From Angiostrongylus vasorum (lineage: Eukaryota > Nematoda > Chromadorea > Rhabditida > Metastrongylidae), in assembly GCA_018806985.1 (NCBI GenBank), contig JADANN010000139.1:372001-436000 (forward strand): a stretch of 64,000 nucleotides of DNA, in the 5' to 3' direction. Shown in pieces: positions 11,721 to 25,500 of this stretch (its first letter is position 1; the number at the start of each line of letters is the position of its first letter). A program made the position numbers and the translations under genes. Below the pieces are notes generated by a model. The model had not been told where the DNA came from and made no database searches. It saw nothing but the letters and a program-made list of their open reading frames with translations.

Positions 11721-13321
11721 ACAGACACAACAGTCTTCCTCACTTTGCCATTTCTCATCGTAGAGAGATAAGCGTTAATAAAGTAGGTATAGAAGGAAAT
11801 AAATTCTTAAACTCATATGAAATCAGAGATAGAGAGGGAAGAAAAGAACGGAAATAAGAGACAGAGAATTAGAGAGAGAGAGCGAGAGGAAACACCGAAC
11901 GCAATGTGTTGTAAAAAAAATTGCTTCTGCATAGAAGATAAATTTTTTTACTGTTTGAAATCTTTTTCACTGCTTCATGAGTTCACATATGAGTCCCGCT
12001 TTCGTCGCCATCACCATGACAACTGCCAACATTGCCTGCTTCTCACCACCATTGGCGAGGATTTCAGTGAGTTGACCTCCTATTCAAAAAACGGGTAGCG
12101 TTTTTACCGCGATCTTGTCAGTTGTCATGTCTGTATTTCTAAATAACTAGTTGCCACCAATATTAACTTAGAGCGATATTTGTCAGATATCGACTCAATT
12201 TTATTCTTTTTACACGACCAACCAGCACATTTTGTTCATCACTGCGTTGTTTTTAATTGATTCGTCTTCTCGCTTTCCTCGTTCACAAAATCTTCGCATT
12301 TTTTTCATGTGGATTTTTGCTTTAGAATACTTTCTTTATGAATGCCATTGTTTGTTAGTCGAGTCCACGGATTTCCATATCTCCTCAGAATCGACGGATA
12401 GCCTCAAATCCGCATTCCCAGGCCTGCCTTACATTTTGGATCAGGTAGGGCTATTTGCTGATGAATCCGTTTCGAGTTCCATGGCCCTGGAGGGATTGGA
12501 GCCTTTGTTGCACTGGCACGCTGTTAAATTATGGTGTTCACAGCGATTTAACTAGGCCTTGGAAACGCTGAACAGCGTTGGTACCACTGTTTTACCTGCG
12601 ACTTTCTAGTAGATATTTGAAGAGGAAGGAAAACAGTGACATAAACAGTAGCACTGTGATTGCTTGCCTTGTTCATGTACAATCATCTCGAAGCGGATCA
12701 TAAATCTCCTTTAGCCTTAGCAGCATCTGTCTACTTCATGCTTGAAACGGGATTACTTTTTTGCCCTTTTTTGACATACACGTGTTTTTCTATCGGTGGG
12801 AACTTTTTTGAGTCCTAAACGATTCATATTGGTGGAATAGATGTGGTTATTGCTAAACTAAGCTGAAAACACCCATAAAGAGTTAAAGTTGAACTTTGAG
12901 CCTGTAGTTATGTGGTTTTCGATGAGTTGCGTTAACGGCGACCATCGTTCATTCGACAAATTCGTTTTTCATTTTCCTAAATCTTTTTTAATATCTTGTT
13001 GGGCGACCGAACCTCCAAGTCGGCACAACGATTATTGTGATCTTAAGGTTGTGGAAACACAAAGTTGCAGTTGGCTTTTTTAAATTTCAATTTGAACCGT
13101 TTAATAAGTGTATTAATGTTAGCCACAATGGGTGTAGTCAGGTGGAAACTCCTCTCGATCTTTACAAATCGCTCAACAGTGATGTCGATTGAACGGATTT
13201 CAGTCTCAATCAAAGTATGAATTAAAAAAAAAGGTCGTTGTTCTTTCCAGTAGCTAGTGACGCAGACGCTCAGAAAACAAGGTGCTCGTTCGTAACCTCC
13301 ACCCTCAACGCTTTTTCCCAA

Positions 13322-13331
13322 CCCACGTGGG
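13322..13331. promoter_or_regulatory. Perfect palindrome with E-box core upstream of bbs-1
   Basis: CCCACGTGGG, a 10-base perfect palindrome containing a CACGTG E-box, lies 222 bases before the bbs-1 start codon. It could bind a bHLH factor, but a single site may be chance. I found no convincing X-box (the DAF-19/RFX site expected for nematode ciliary genes) in the 250 bases upstream of the ATG. Confidence 0.25.
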
Positions 13332-13553
13332 AAATCCCTAGCTCGGTTATCTTAAAGATTTCAAGGAGAATCGACTCGATCATCGCGACATTCACGGCAT
13401 TCATAAAGGAGAACGAATCGACTGCGTGATGCGCAGTGATCATCGCAGTAGATATGATAACATTACACTCATTCATCCCAGAATCGATTTCACTATCGCC
13501 GTTTTGTTAACGTGATCAGGAGTTTTAGGCACTGAAGACGTGTCAGTGTCGTG

Positions 13554-16500
13554 ATGACCACTTCAGATGACGTCGTCAAATGGGTGTCGGCGTTATCCGA
13601 CGACCAGGCTGGTGTTTTCACATTCTCCAACTGTGTCTGCCTTTCAGACATGTATGGTGATGGTGATACTAAGCTGGTCGTAGCACATATTGGAAGCTCG
13701 AAGTAGGTTCTGTTACAACTGTTCTATTATATGGGGCATCTATCACAATTTTTACTATCGCAAACGCTCACAAGCAGAATCGCTTTGTAGAATGTAAATG
13801 CGCAGACTGAATTAGTGCTATAAAAGTTCTTTTTGTAAAAAATAAAAGATGCAAAAAATGAAAAAATGATAGAAATAAATTTCCTCACTCATGAAACTGT
13901 TCTTCAGATTTCTTATCTTCTTATTTATATACTTTACATGAACATAAATAAAGCTAAAACACTCGGCGTTGATCAATACCTGATGAGTGCGCCATGCATT
14001 CGACTTCATCATGCATCGTTGGAGGTGATTGAATGCATATCTGGCCTTTACAATGACTCGCGGTGGCCTACCGATGTATCGAGCCAGTGCTGCAATCTTC
14101 GCAGACAAGTCTGATACCACTTTGATGACCCCGGAGGGATGGAAAGCTTGGTGGGCCATGGGTGCGGGGATCGATTCTACGTGAGTGGTGCAGGGCACCT
14201 CAGACCACTGCGCCGCACGCGTCGCGTCAACATAATTTAGTAAGAGTGGTGCGGTCAGAAAATTCCTCAGCACTGCAAATGTTTGAATACTCTGCGTTCT
14301 GTTCATTTTTTCTTTGTTTGAAAGCCATAGGTTATATTTTTAACATTTTCCATCATAGTATTTGTATTTTTGCCTAAAATCTGTCAGTTGTATGACTGAC
14401 ATCAAAGCAGGGGGTCATTATCATAGACCACTTTTTTCTATGTTTTATGACTAATATTAACTTTGGTCAGACTAAGCGGCACATTCCTAACACATTAGTT
14501 TTCATTTTCAAAGCCTTTCAACCCGCCGAGGTCCACAAATTGCTACCAGGCTTCTCTGGGAGGATAGCAGAACTGGCTCCATACATCGGTAGACCACCGC
14601 GTGTCATTGTACAGGTCAGATATGCATTCAATCTTCCCTAACGATGCTTAATGAACTCGAATGAGTGGCGTATCCTTCAAGGATTGGTCAGTGCCGAAAG
14701 CTTTGTCCTTTCATTTTTTGATTTATTTTGTTTTATTTTGTATTTTATATTTTTTTAATATTATTTTCCATGTGAGAATCCATGTAACGCAGTGGTTAAA
14801 GGTACCATGGTCATCGATTCTTGGTTCCATCCTGGGGTGGGCCAACCAAGCATCCATCCACCATTCTTTCTAATTTGGTAGTTTGCCACCAGACTTATAT
14901 ATAAAAGGCTCTCTTCGATTCGCAGAGGATGGCGACTACCTGCGGTGGAGACCTGTGGACGGGTTCGCACAGCTATTCCGAGATTCCAGGTATAATCAAT
15001 TCGACGAGTAATCAACAACATTCAAAAGGAAGAGCAAAATCCTCAACCAACAGTCGAACTCTCGCGTAAATCCGGAGAACACTACGCATAGAGGTTACGA
15101 GACAACGAATTGAATGAAAGTGTTGGGATCAGCACACGTGGTGTGAAGTTGGATCATATAAATAGTAGGAAGAGGCCACTGTGAATTCAATAGGTCAATT
15201 TTTTTATAACTCGTGGCATAAGTAGCGGTATATCTATACGTGTTCTTATGAACTGCTCTTCTTGAGCTGACGCGAGGTTGGTATCAGTTGTTGTTGTTGC
15301 TGTAGTCCGATGGCTGACATTTCGGCCATTTCCCCTTTTTCAGAACGTGTACCTATTTTATGAAATGATATCCTTATGACTCGGTAAAATATCTTTAGAA
15401 TCAATGAAGATCTAACATATAAATGCACGCCATTTTGTTCAAAAGTCGTGGTGTTGAATGTGGGAGCACCTGTGTGCTGATCACGTGGAATGGCAAGTGG
15501 AGCCCATTCAGGTCAAAAAAATCAGTTTGAAAAAAAGGCTCCATATCACGAGTTGTAATGAGGTATTTGTCCTTCCGGTTCACCTTTGGACTTTTGAACT
15601 TTATCCAAAAAGCCTCAAGAAAAGTGCGCATTGACGTTTTTTGATTCTAGGGTCCGGACAGTCACTTTATAACCATCACCATTGCCCTTATGTGCCCTGT
15701 GTCCACCTATAGGAGCACTTTATCAAAATTTAAGTTTGTCACCTGGGTCCCATTCTATGTGGGCACAAAGTGGCTGACAAAGGACCCGTTTCGCCATGGT
15801 ATTCTCCCCCCGCAAGCCTTACATGAGATGAAGTACGTTGTATCTGAACTCCGTCTCAGTCATCGAACCACAGAGACAACGACAGCAACTGAAGCGAACC
15901 TCGAGCCGGTTAATGTGAATCTGAAGAAGCCTTCTGATCTTCAAGGGCTTCATTAACATTAAGTGCCTCTTCTACTTGAACTTTAACGGAATATGTCATT
16001 AATCATTTAATTAATCTACATTTCTCTTCACTCCCAACGGTTTAACGCGTCATCGTAACTGAGAGGCGTTCGTCGGTATAGGGCTGCGATGTACAGCGGA
16101 GGGATTCATCATCCCGGCAAGGTGTCCCATGCTATGAAAGGATCCGGCGTTTCCATAAGGAAGCTTAGCTAGGAGTAAACCAGTACCAGGATCCACCACA
16201 GTCCTGGTATCAAGCTAGTCGCATGGTGGCAAATCTTCTTCTGACCTACAAGGGTGGCGAATGTTTGGCCAGGATGACCTCGGGATTCCAGAGAGAATGG
16301 CTAAACTAGCAAAACTCCGAATAATGGAGAGTATGCTGGAGCCCGCACAACCAGTGAGGACGGGCCGTCCAAGTATCCAAGAAAATAAGTATATTTCTCA
16401 TCCGTGGGTTCCTACGCTTATTTGCTTCGGTTCGACATATTGAATCCTTGGAATTCTAGGAAACTTCTGCTAGAGCGTTCTCAGGTTTCTACCACAAGTG

Positions 16501-19500
16501 GTCTCGAGTCGGATGCTAGGTTATCGTGGAAGAGGTCAAACCTACGGCCACGCGTGCAATGGAGTTCATCTCTAACCACTTCTCGAACCACAGTGCCAGT
16601 CCTAAGAAAGAAATCTAGACTTAGATGATCCGGATTCACATACTCGCTAGCTTCGTAGTCGCCGTCCCATGGTTGGGTTCGCGTATGCGTTTCGCTTACC
16701 GCATAACTCTCTCATATTCTTAGGTAATAACTCAAATGCATCCCCAGATAGCCACTCTAGGGACTCTGGGTTTTTAACAAAAGCGGGCTCTTGTAAGTCG
16801 AAGAAGAGGTTTGCTATCTTGACAATGGAATTTCCCCAAGGCTGAGCGAGTACTGAGGAGGCATCGATTTCTATGATTACTGGATCGAGCGTTTGAGGGT
16901 GACGCAATAGGCTTAATGAACACTTTTTTGGAGATCTGAAAAGAGGAAAAAAGTGAAATCAGTCCTGGCAATATTTTTCGTTCTAAAGGAAAATTTCGAA
17001 TTTGACCGAGAGGCTTGGACCACTGCCTTTGGTAAGAATTATTTTTTTAAGATTCAACTTGCGGTTGAAAGTAATCAAGGGTGTGACGGTGATCGGTGAA
17101 TGCGCGTTGGCCGAGATGCCGACAGCTGTCGTTTCCTTCTACAATGAAAAAAGTGAGGCAGCTAGAGATTCTTTTTTCCCAAGCTTTTTACTCATTTAAA
17201 TTTTCAATGAGTTTCCGAGCAAAAACATTAAACGTATTTAGGCGACTCTACCAGCGATCGGTGTCGCGTCGGGTTCATTTATTCGAGTCTACAAAAAATC
17301 TCAAACCATTCTACCAGGTTTTTCACCTTTTCCTTGCCACCACGTTCTGTTTCTACTCGATTCATTCTGCAAAGAACAAATTGCTAACTTTTTTCTAAAG
17401 TCTTTCAGTTAGTCATATCCCATTTAATCGTTGATTGGTTCAAGCGAGCAGTGGACAAACTCCATTACCCTCCCTCTTCTACACACCAGAGCTTCACAGT
17501 GGGTCTCCTCCCCAAGAATAAGACGAATGGCGTCGTCTTTAAGATACAACACGCTTTCTTATTTGCTTCTGACGACAAGCACGCAAGGGGAATTCCGGTG
17601 GCTCTGCCGTGAAATACGATTACCTTTACCTGGGTAGAAATTCCGGTGTAGAAATGGAGGACACTTCCGCTTGGACGATTCTAGTGAGGGTATAAACCCC
17701 CTCCTCCATTGTATATTGCAAATTGACGCCACTCCTAACCGAGATGAGGCGCATGCTTTTGAGTTGTTAAGTTCATTGACCCTTCTTGTGTTTTTTATGT
17801 CCTTTATTCGTTTTAGCCCAAATTTAAAGTAGAACAGCACAAGAGAAAAAAAATTCACTGCCTATGTAGACACAGTTCATGCTTTAAGGTAGTTAAAATT
17901 TGAGAAGGATCATTGAAAAATGCAGTTGCAGTGTTTAAAAAATGGGAAAGATAACAAATATAATTTTCCAGACAACTTTGTGATGACGGAAAAATCATGG
18001 CATGTTTTTTAATACATTACATAATTATGCCAATAAAAAAACAACTTCAGTACAACACCCCATCAGCACCAGTTCATAGTGTTGAACAAGAAGCTTGGAC
18101 TAAAACTGCTGCAAAGCAACTCACGCACGACCAGCTGTTCACCGTCATACAGAACTTGGCAAATGAGGTGAGAACTCCGAACAGAAAATGACCTTGAGTG
18201 CTGGACTGGGATGTTTTTTATGGAGAATCCTTGTATTGCAGTATAATCCCCATAGTTTGACTGGTTTTTATTGCTATAGCAAGATTTCATCCTTTAAGAT
18301 TAAGTGAGGCCGTCCTAGATGGGAACATGAACCACGGAAACCCCTACCCCTTCGGTTGTAACATAAGATGTAAAATATCGGAAAAGGATGGAGATGAGGG
18401 AGCGAACTCGTAGTTTACAGATTAAATGAGTTTCTAGGATCAAGTTCTTGAATTAATTGCAGTGAAGATGACCTTCTTGTCTATATGGTTTTCCCCAACC
18501 GTAAATGTGTTGGTCTTCTTGTGTACTTGATGAGGCCACGCCAAGCTTTAACATAGTCGCGGCAACGCCTAGTTTTCGAAGACTGTCGAAAGAAAGCAAA
18601 TTTAGCTTTTCACGGCGCTCATGCACAATATGCATTGAGCTCAATGCAGATCGTTACAGTTGTGATAATGCAAAAAAATTGTTTCACAATAGATTTCAAC
18701 ACGTTCCACACTTTTCAGACCTTAGAACACCGTCATAACGGTATACAGCTTAGTCGAACTATAGAAATCCTCCAGGAGAAATCCTATAGAAATCCACAGT
18801 GAAATCGTAGAATAAAAAATTTGCTTGAAGACATAAAGAAGCAATGTAGATGGAAATGTTAGATGGCGCCAAAGACCTCAGTAGGTCTGCATAGAAAGGA
18901 ACGGTTCAGTAGTTTTTTTGGAACATTTTTTTCAGTACGGTGTGAGGTTTGATGAGCCCTAGATGGCTCAGTGAATTTCGTTTATAACTAAAATGTTGGT
19001 GTTTATAGAGTTCTTTCCGATGAAGTAGATTATTGAGCCAACACGAAATTGTTAAAGAAGTTAGTAGAGCGATGCTCCTTCCAATGGATTCGACTTGATG
19101 CGAATACAAACACCCATATCGCGAGAACGAAATAATGTGGATAATCGACTCAGATAAATCAGGCTGCAAAGAAGACGAAGCCGCCAAACCTTTATCCGAA
19201 CAAAAGTCCTATGACAACTTCATGTTAGCTTAATAATCTAAGAAAGTACCGACTATTCGTGCAGAGTTTAAATGGTTGTCGACCTTGAGAAACAATGATG
19301 CAGTGGATTCCGATAGCTAACGATTTCACTGTGAACTTATAAAAACGATTGATGGAGTAAGTCACGTGGTCAAATACTCCTGTAGGACTCATTAAATATG
19401 TACGAAAAAGTCGAAAACTTCTGAAAAGTGAATTTGAGAAAAGTCATTGTATTGAAAATGTCGTATCTCACGAGAACACTAAAAAGGCGATTCACTCTCA

Positions 19501-22500
19501 AGTCGGAGTCGAACACTCACATGAAGTCGAACACCTTTAACCGTTTCACCGCTGTCATTTTTCGCGTGACAGGCTGATGGAACCACGTGTCATTAGCGCG
19601 AATTTAAGGTGCAAATTGAAATCAAGATATATGGTCCGAAGCGTACAGCAACGTACAAATTGATATCAATGCGCATGGTCGTGAAAGCTTTAGCAGACGA
19701 TTCTGCCAGACAACGAAACAAGTGGACGAAGTGCGTAAGCTCGCTGAACACGTGTGGATTAACCATCTATGCATTCCAGCATTTATAGGAGAGCGTTTGG
19801 ATTGTTGAAAGACTTTTCTTTACGACGAAATTTTCGCTACCCTTAATAGATCGGGAAGAAGTTTGTTGCTATGCGACCAGGTCACTTCCAAAGTGACGGC
19901 GGTTCCTTGCATTAGGTTGCTATTGGTATGTTAGCACATTAGAAAGTGTCGAACTCAGTAACCCCATCTGGTAAGGTTCTGGTACGGGCTTCTCGGTTCC
20001 CCGCGGAGAAAACGTGCCTTATATGTGAGATATGCTGATGGGTGACAGCGTCATTTTTTGGTAGACACGAACTGGTAGAACGGAAAGCGGTTAAGTAGTA
20101 CAAGCCAAAAAGCATAGGATTTTTGAAAAAAGACATTAAGAAGAAGGTATATTTTTTTGCAAAAAGGTTTAAAAACCAGTGGCTTTCACATTCGTCCACA
20201 AAAAGAAAGATCACAGAAACTTTGTACCAGTTAAGGTCATATATAAGGTGATATTCTGAGGTTTTTTTCGTTAGACCACATGATCATAATATTAAAGATA
20301 GCGAAAGGGTTAAATTCTAAGAAGCTGTGTATCACGTTGACCTTCTGTCGCCTTGCTGAACTGTGGAGTCAATGCAGTGCTTGCCAATCAGTACTTTTCA
20401 TTGGATAGTACCAACTATTCTCTTTCATTCCTCTGAATGTGGCACTATTTCTTAACAGCTTATGGTTATCTTGAGGCAGTTGAATTTGTTAGCTACTGTG
20501 CATTTTTAGATTTCATCAAAACTACTCACACCAATGTCTCGGACTTTACTTACAATGAAACCTGAAGAACGGTCGGCATTCATCGATTATTACGCTGTTC
20601 CGAAATACGTGAATAATTTCCGAAACCCGGTAACTTCCTCAAAATTTGGATTTGGATTTGTTTCAGATATTAGTGAAAGCAACAGTCTGAAGAGTTTATT
20701 CGTCGGTCAAAGACATTCGTTTACAGAATCGTCATTCACGTTTGTTCACCCTTCTAAATGTGTCCTTTAAGTCCCCGAATTTTGATTATTATAATTATAC
20801 CTAACTAATTTTTTGCTCTTTATACATTTCTTAGATTTTATTTAATCCGTCTTCACGTCGACTGTGCGGATCCCAGCACTTCTCACATTCTATTCGTTTC
20901 CTTGTATCCATTGTCCGCGAAGACCTTTCAACTTTTACGTATGGCTTCGATTTCTACTTGAGGGCTTCCATTTCATCTTGAATGTTGTAGAACGTTGATC
21001 GAACAATTCTCCCTGGAGTCCTGAAATAACCTGGTTGGAACGTTCCGAATTGGATTGCAGAGAGTGATTATTTCTCAGATAAGTCTGGTATCAATTTCCC
21101 GACCTCGGAGGGATGCGAGACTTGGTTGGCCCGATGCGGAATCGTACTAGCACCATGCTTGTGATGACGGACATAACTACCACTGTGCCATCTGTCCCAT
21201 TATATGCACTATGTTAGGTCTTAACTTTGACTATATTTTCATCTCGAATTCTCTAGTATGACGAAATAATTACCACCACTTAAAAAAGACAGTATGTCGT
21301 TTTTTAAGTAGAGGTGCGGTGACGACCAGTGGCACGGACATTTGCCATTGAGCATTTTACTTGACTCCATTAACTCATAGAAGATCATTCAGTGTGAAGC
21401 TTAAAGAGCGGACACTGTCAGCTTGCTATTATGGGGCTTAAGTTTTGTCTAAGTGGAAGACTGTTCCTATCTAGGGAGCCGGAAGATGTAGCGCACATCT
21501 TCTTTTCGGAGACCTAAGTTTCATCTCTGGTGACGATCTCACTCATGTTTTGCAGATGCGGAAGAAGAAATAGAGCTTCGCGATGCTGACTCGTTTATTT
21601 AATTGGGCGTGTTCAATGTACAACAATAGGTTCTCAAACGAGAGCTCATTAATGACAACCTCTTGAGTTCAAATGTAAGCATGCCCTGAAGTATCTCAAG
21701 CGGGAATCAGATGCAGTTAGAGCGGGAGTCAGATACAGTGTTTTTTGTTAAACCCCAATATGTCGTTTTCCCCGCAGCATAAACGCAACGTCGATTTTTT
21801 TAAACGCAACTTGCCATCTCGTGATGAGATTTCTTAAAGGAAGACATCAATTAGTAGTACAGATTTTTGATGCCTGAGATTCCAAACAGCAGTGCCGAAT
21901 TCGTCATCAGCTTGGGTTACAAACCTTCTGCCATACATCACAACTCGACAACATAGCACATGCTCTTACGAACAAACCGATCAAATATAACTTCAACGAA
22001 GCTGAGATATTTGCAAAACTCTGGACCGCAGGTGCCTATGGTGGGGAACGAACGCGCTATTGTCCTTTCCGGGGAGTAACGCGTTCACCACCACACCATG
22101 CGGGTCCTTCGTTTCGCCTGTCTCTCAGCTAATTTTATCGATCTTTTTCCCATCAGCAATCACTCGTCAGCGGGATTGATCTGGGGGGGCCCAAATCGGC
22201 ATTGAACCCAGTTAAGCTGAGGCTATAGTTATAATCACAATATTAACCTTTTTACTCACTGCCTACTACTATTTTCTATTTTTTACTACTGCTCTCGATA
22301 GAATTAGCTGAGAGACAGGCGAAACGAAGGAACCGCATGGTGTGGTGGTGAACGCGTTACTCCCCGGAAAGGACAATAGCGCGTTCGTTCTCCACCATAG
22401 GGCACCTGCGGTCCAGAGTTTTGCAAATATCTCAGCTTCGTTGAAGTTATATTTCGCAATATACCCTGCCGTCAAAAACAGTAGGCAGTAAGTAAAAAGG

Positions 22501-25500
22501 TTAAAACCGATCAAAATTAATCTGGGCAAATACTCTAGAGAGTTACACAAAATAATCTCTCTTTGTTTAGGTTTCATTTGCTGCTTACTATAATTTTTCA
22601 TGGCAGGTTATTATGCGAAATACAACCACAACGATGCTGAGATATTTGCAAAACTCCGGACCGCAGGTGTCTGCGGTGGGGAACGAACGCTCTATTACCT
22701 TTTCCAGGGACTAGCACGCTCACCACCACACCGTGCGGGTCTTTCGTTTCGTCTGTCTCTCAGATAGTTTTCTATCTATCAGTGCCATCAGCAATCACAC
22801 AACAGGATTGATCTGAGGCTACCTCAGGCTTCTCCTATTTCTCATCAGTAGTCTGCAAAATAGAGAACATGTGGGAGGGAGAGAATGATCAAGGATTTCA
22901 GTTCCATGTTGTCACTTTATTATAATGATTCTGTGCATCCTATTAAGTACCATTCCTTTATTTCATTTCTTGGACACTTTAAGTCACCAATCAACTTCGT
23001 CCTGAGCATCATGAATTGCTGGAAATAGTAAATATTGCAATTTCGTATTATCTCACTTTAAATCTTACAAAGTCCTCAAAAGCATCGGTTACCACTAAAA
23101 AGAGGAAGGAAACGTGAAATAGTTACAGTTAGTTAGGGAAGAGATCTTTTCAAGTGGAGGAACGAGCAAGGCTTTAGAAAGAAGAGAAACCAATGATTTC
23201 TAGGAAATGAATGGTTAGAAACTCAACACCTCGTAAACCGTACTTTGACCTTAGATGTAACTGTTTTCGAAAAGGGCCTAGGTAACCGAACAGTTTCTGA
23301 TTTTAGGAGACGATCACATGTCTGTCGACGATGCCAAAATCGACGATAGACAACCTAGAGGTGTTGGTGTTTGGAACCGAACGTGGCATGGTGTTCGTGG
23401 TCGACTCACAGGCGTTCCAGATCATCGCCGAATGCCAAATTTCCGGAATTCCAGTACAAATCGTCACTTATGGTTAGCACTTTTCGAATGTGTCTTCTAT
23501 AATACATAGCAACCAATGTGTCGCATAACCCTTTCTGATTTTTAAAAATAACGTAACGGACAAAGGATTAAACCACAGAACTTTCGGTGTTGCCCAAACC
23601 GTTAATAGTGTGCCATACATTTGGCTTCATTAGTGATGTCGCTGAGGTGGTCACATTTAGCCCTTATAATGGTTTATGAGAGCCTGTCGATGTGATGACA
23701 TATCAGTATTTTATTCTCGAAAGGCGTCTGGTACTAATGTTCCGAAATAAGGTCATAGTTTACTCCAGGTGTGGGATCGAACCGGCTACCAGTTGTGTAT
23801 TGCAAGACAACTTTTACCAATAAGCTGCAAGTGCTTTGAGAACATTTTATAAAACCAAAATCGAATGCGCTACTGTTACTTTCCATTCGCTTTTTCATGG
23901 AAATATCTCACGATTAACTCCCACGTCCGACTTTCTATTAACCTCGGCATTGATCAAGTAATTCTTCCTATTCTTGCTGAGCAAACATGAGGTGTTATTT
24001 TTATTCTTTATTCACGAACAAGCTGACCTTTCGGCGGATTTCGCCTTTCTCAGAGCCTGGAAAGGTCAAGTTGACAGCAATCTATTCGGCCAAAGCACCT
24101 CCATAACCAACAGAGAAAACGCTGAACCAACATTTCAATCACATTGAACACAGCTTTGCACACTCACCGCTTTCTATGAGGCTTCCACCGAGATGTCGCG
24201 TGGAGACCAACCGCACAGAGTTCAAATGGAAGCGTAACGTGCCCCTCCCATCAAAATAACAGCCTTATATACCGCCCAATATCACGCGTGATAATGAGGC
24301 ATTCTTCCCTGCGGTTCATTTTTCGGTTTTCTGGAATTAATCCAGAACGCCTCGCGAGTTTTGCGCGCTTGTGTTCTCGATTCCTGCGCGAGGATCGTGA
24401 CACGTACTTCAAAGTCCTCCCCGCTATGTCTCTGGGTCCTATGCGTGCCTGGTGGAGTATTTGGTTTACGTTTGCCGACTAGGTGTTCTTCTATGCGGAC
24501 ACAGAGTGGTCTACCCGTTTCGCCAATGTATTCGTCTCGGCACGCCTTACAGGAGATCAGATAAACTATACCCGAGCTCATGCAATTACCGTCTCTACCA
24601 TTAGGGCAAACTATTCAAATTTTGCGTTGCACATAGACGGTCATATAGGGCGCTTACGAACTAGCTGGTGCCTAAGATTACTCGGTGGCATTTCAACTAC
24701 GTCAGGCACCTGCTGTCCGGAGTTTTGCAAACGTCTCAGCATCATTGTGGTAATATCCGCGGTATTTTTTTTCACGGGGAAAGATTTGACACCATTCAAG
24801 ATGAAGTCGTTTCATAGTCGATGAAACTCGTCCACTTTTTCACTATTAATCGTTTTCGACAAGGATTGGCCAAAGATAAGAAAAATAAGGGAAGGGCCCA
24901 GATAATAAAAAGACATTTAAGGTGTATTCGATGTTGAGTCTCGGTTTTTCGTGAGCACACGTAATGGGAATATTTTCTGCGTGAAACGAACTCAAACAGT
25001 CAAAGAGAAACCGATCATCTCTTGTAAAACGGACATCGTCAGCTTCAACATACTTAACAAAATCGTACGTGAAAACTACTTCTTTTTTAAAATTTATTCT
25101 CGAAAAGGCGTCTCTTAACTATGTGGAAGATTTATATTTATTTCATCCCAAATATATTATTGTATGTATCCCAAATATTTGTTTGCGATCAAAGAATTTA
25201 AGTACTTCTTTGCAATTATTTGTAGATTCATGCCAGCGAAACCCGGCTTAGCTTGTTTTGCTGTGGTATTAGGTTTATAGGTTGGCGAACGTTAGTGCTA
25301 GGGTTAAGGCTTGCACACTACTGCACATCACCTTTATCACCGGTATCATCATCTTCCATTCTTCCTTGTCACATGCAATACTAGATGGAGAATCTTTATA
25401 TATAGTGTAGGGACTCCATGACTGTCCAATGCTTCCATGACTGCTTCTGTCTCAGTTGAGTCAAAGGCCTTCTTTAAATCGGTGAAAGTGAGATAGAGCG

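Larger units (their letters stand above)
9850..13550. other. Gene-poor stretch between Pmp3-like gene and bbs-1
   Basis: No confident gene. On the minus strand, 10402-10217 and 10034-9910 contain short coding-like stretches (YGKRYESVPSLIDFI and YEELMEKLTGEYYVYIVHG) without good splice sites; they may be remnants. An AG-rich tract lies near 11860-11890. Penelope-like element tails lie at 11130-11720 and are listed separately. Confidence 0.4.

Noticed and set aside
13300..13553. X-box (DAF-19/RFX site) upstream of bbs-1
   Set aside because: Nematode ciliary genes often carry one within 250 bases of the ATG. I found no sequence with two proper half-sites; GTTATCTTAAAGAT is too poor a match.
13818..14306. 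162-codon minus-strand frame
   Set aside because: Most of it is SINE family 1. Similar peptides such as SDLSAKIAALARYIGRPPRV recur at every minus- or plus-strand copy.
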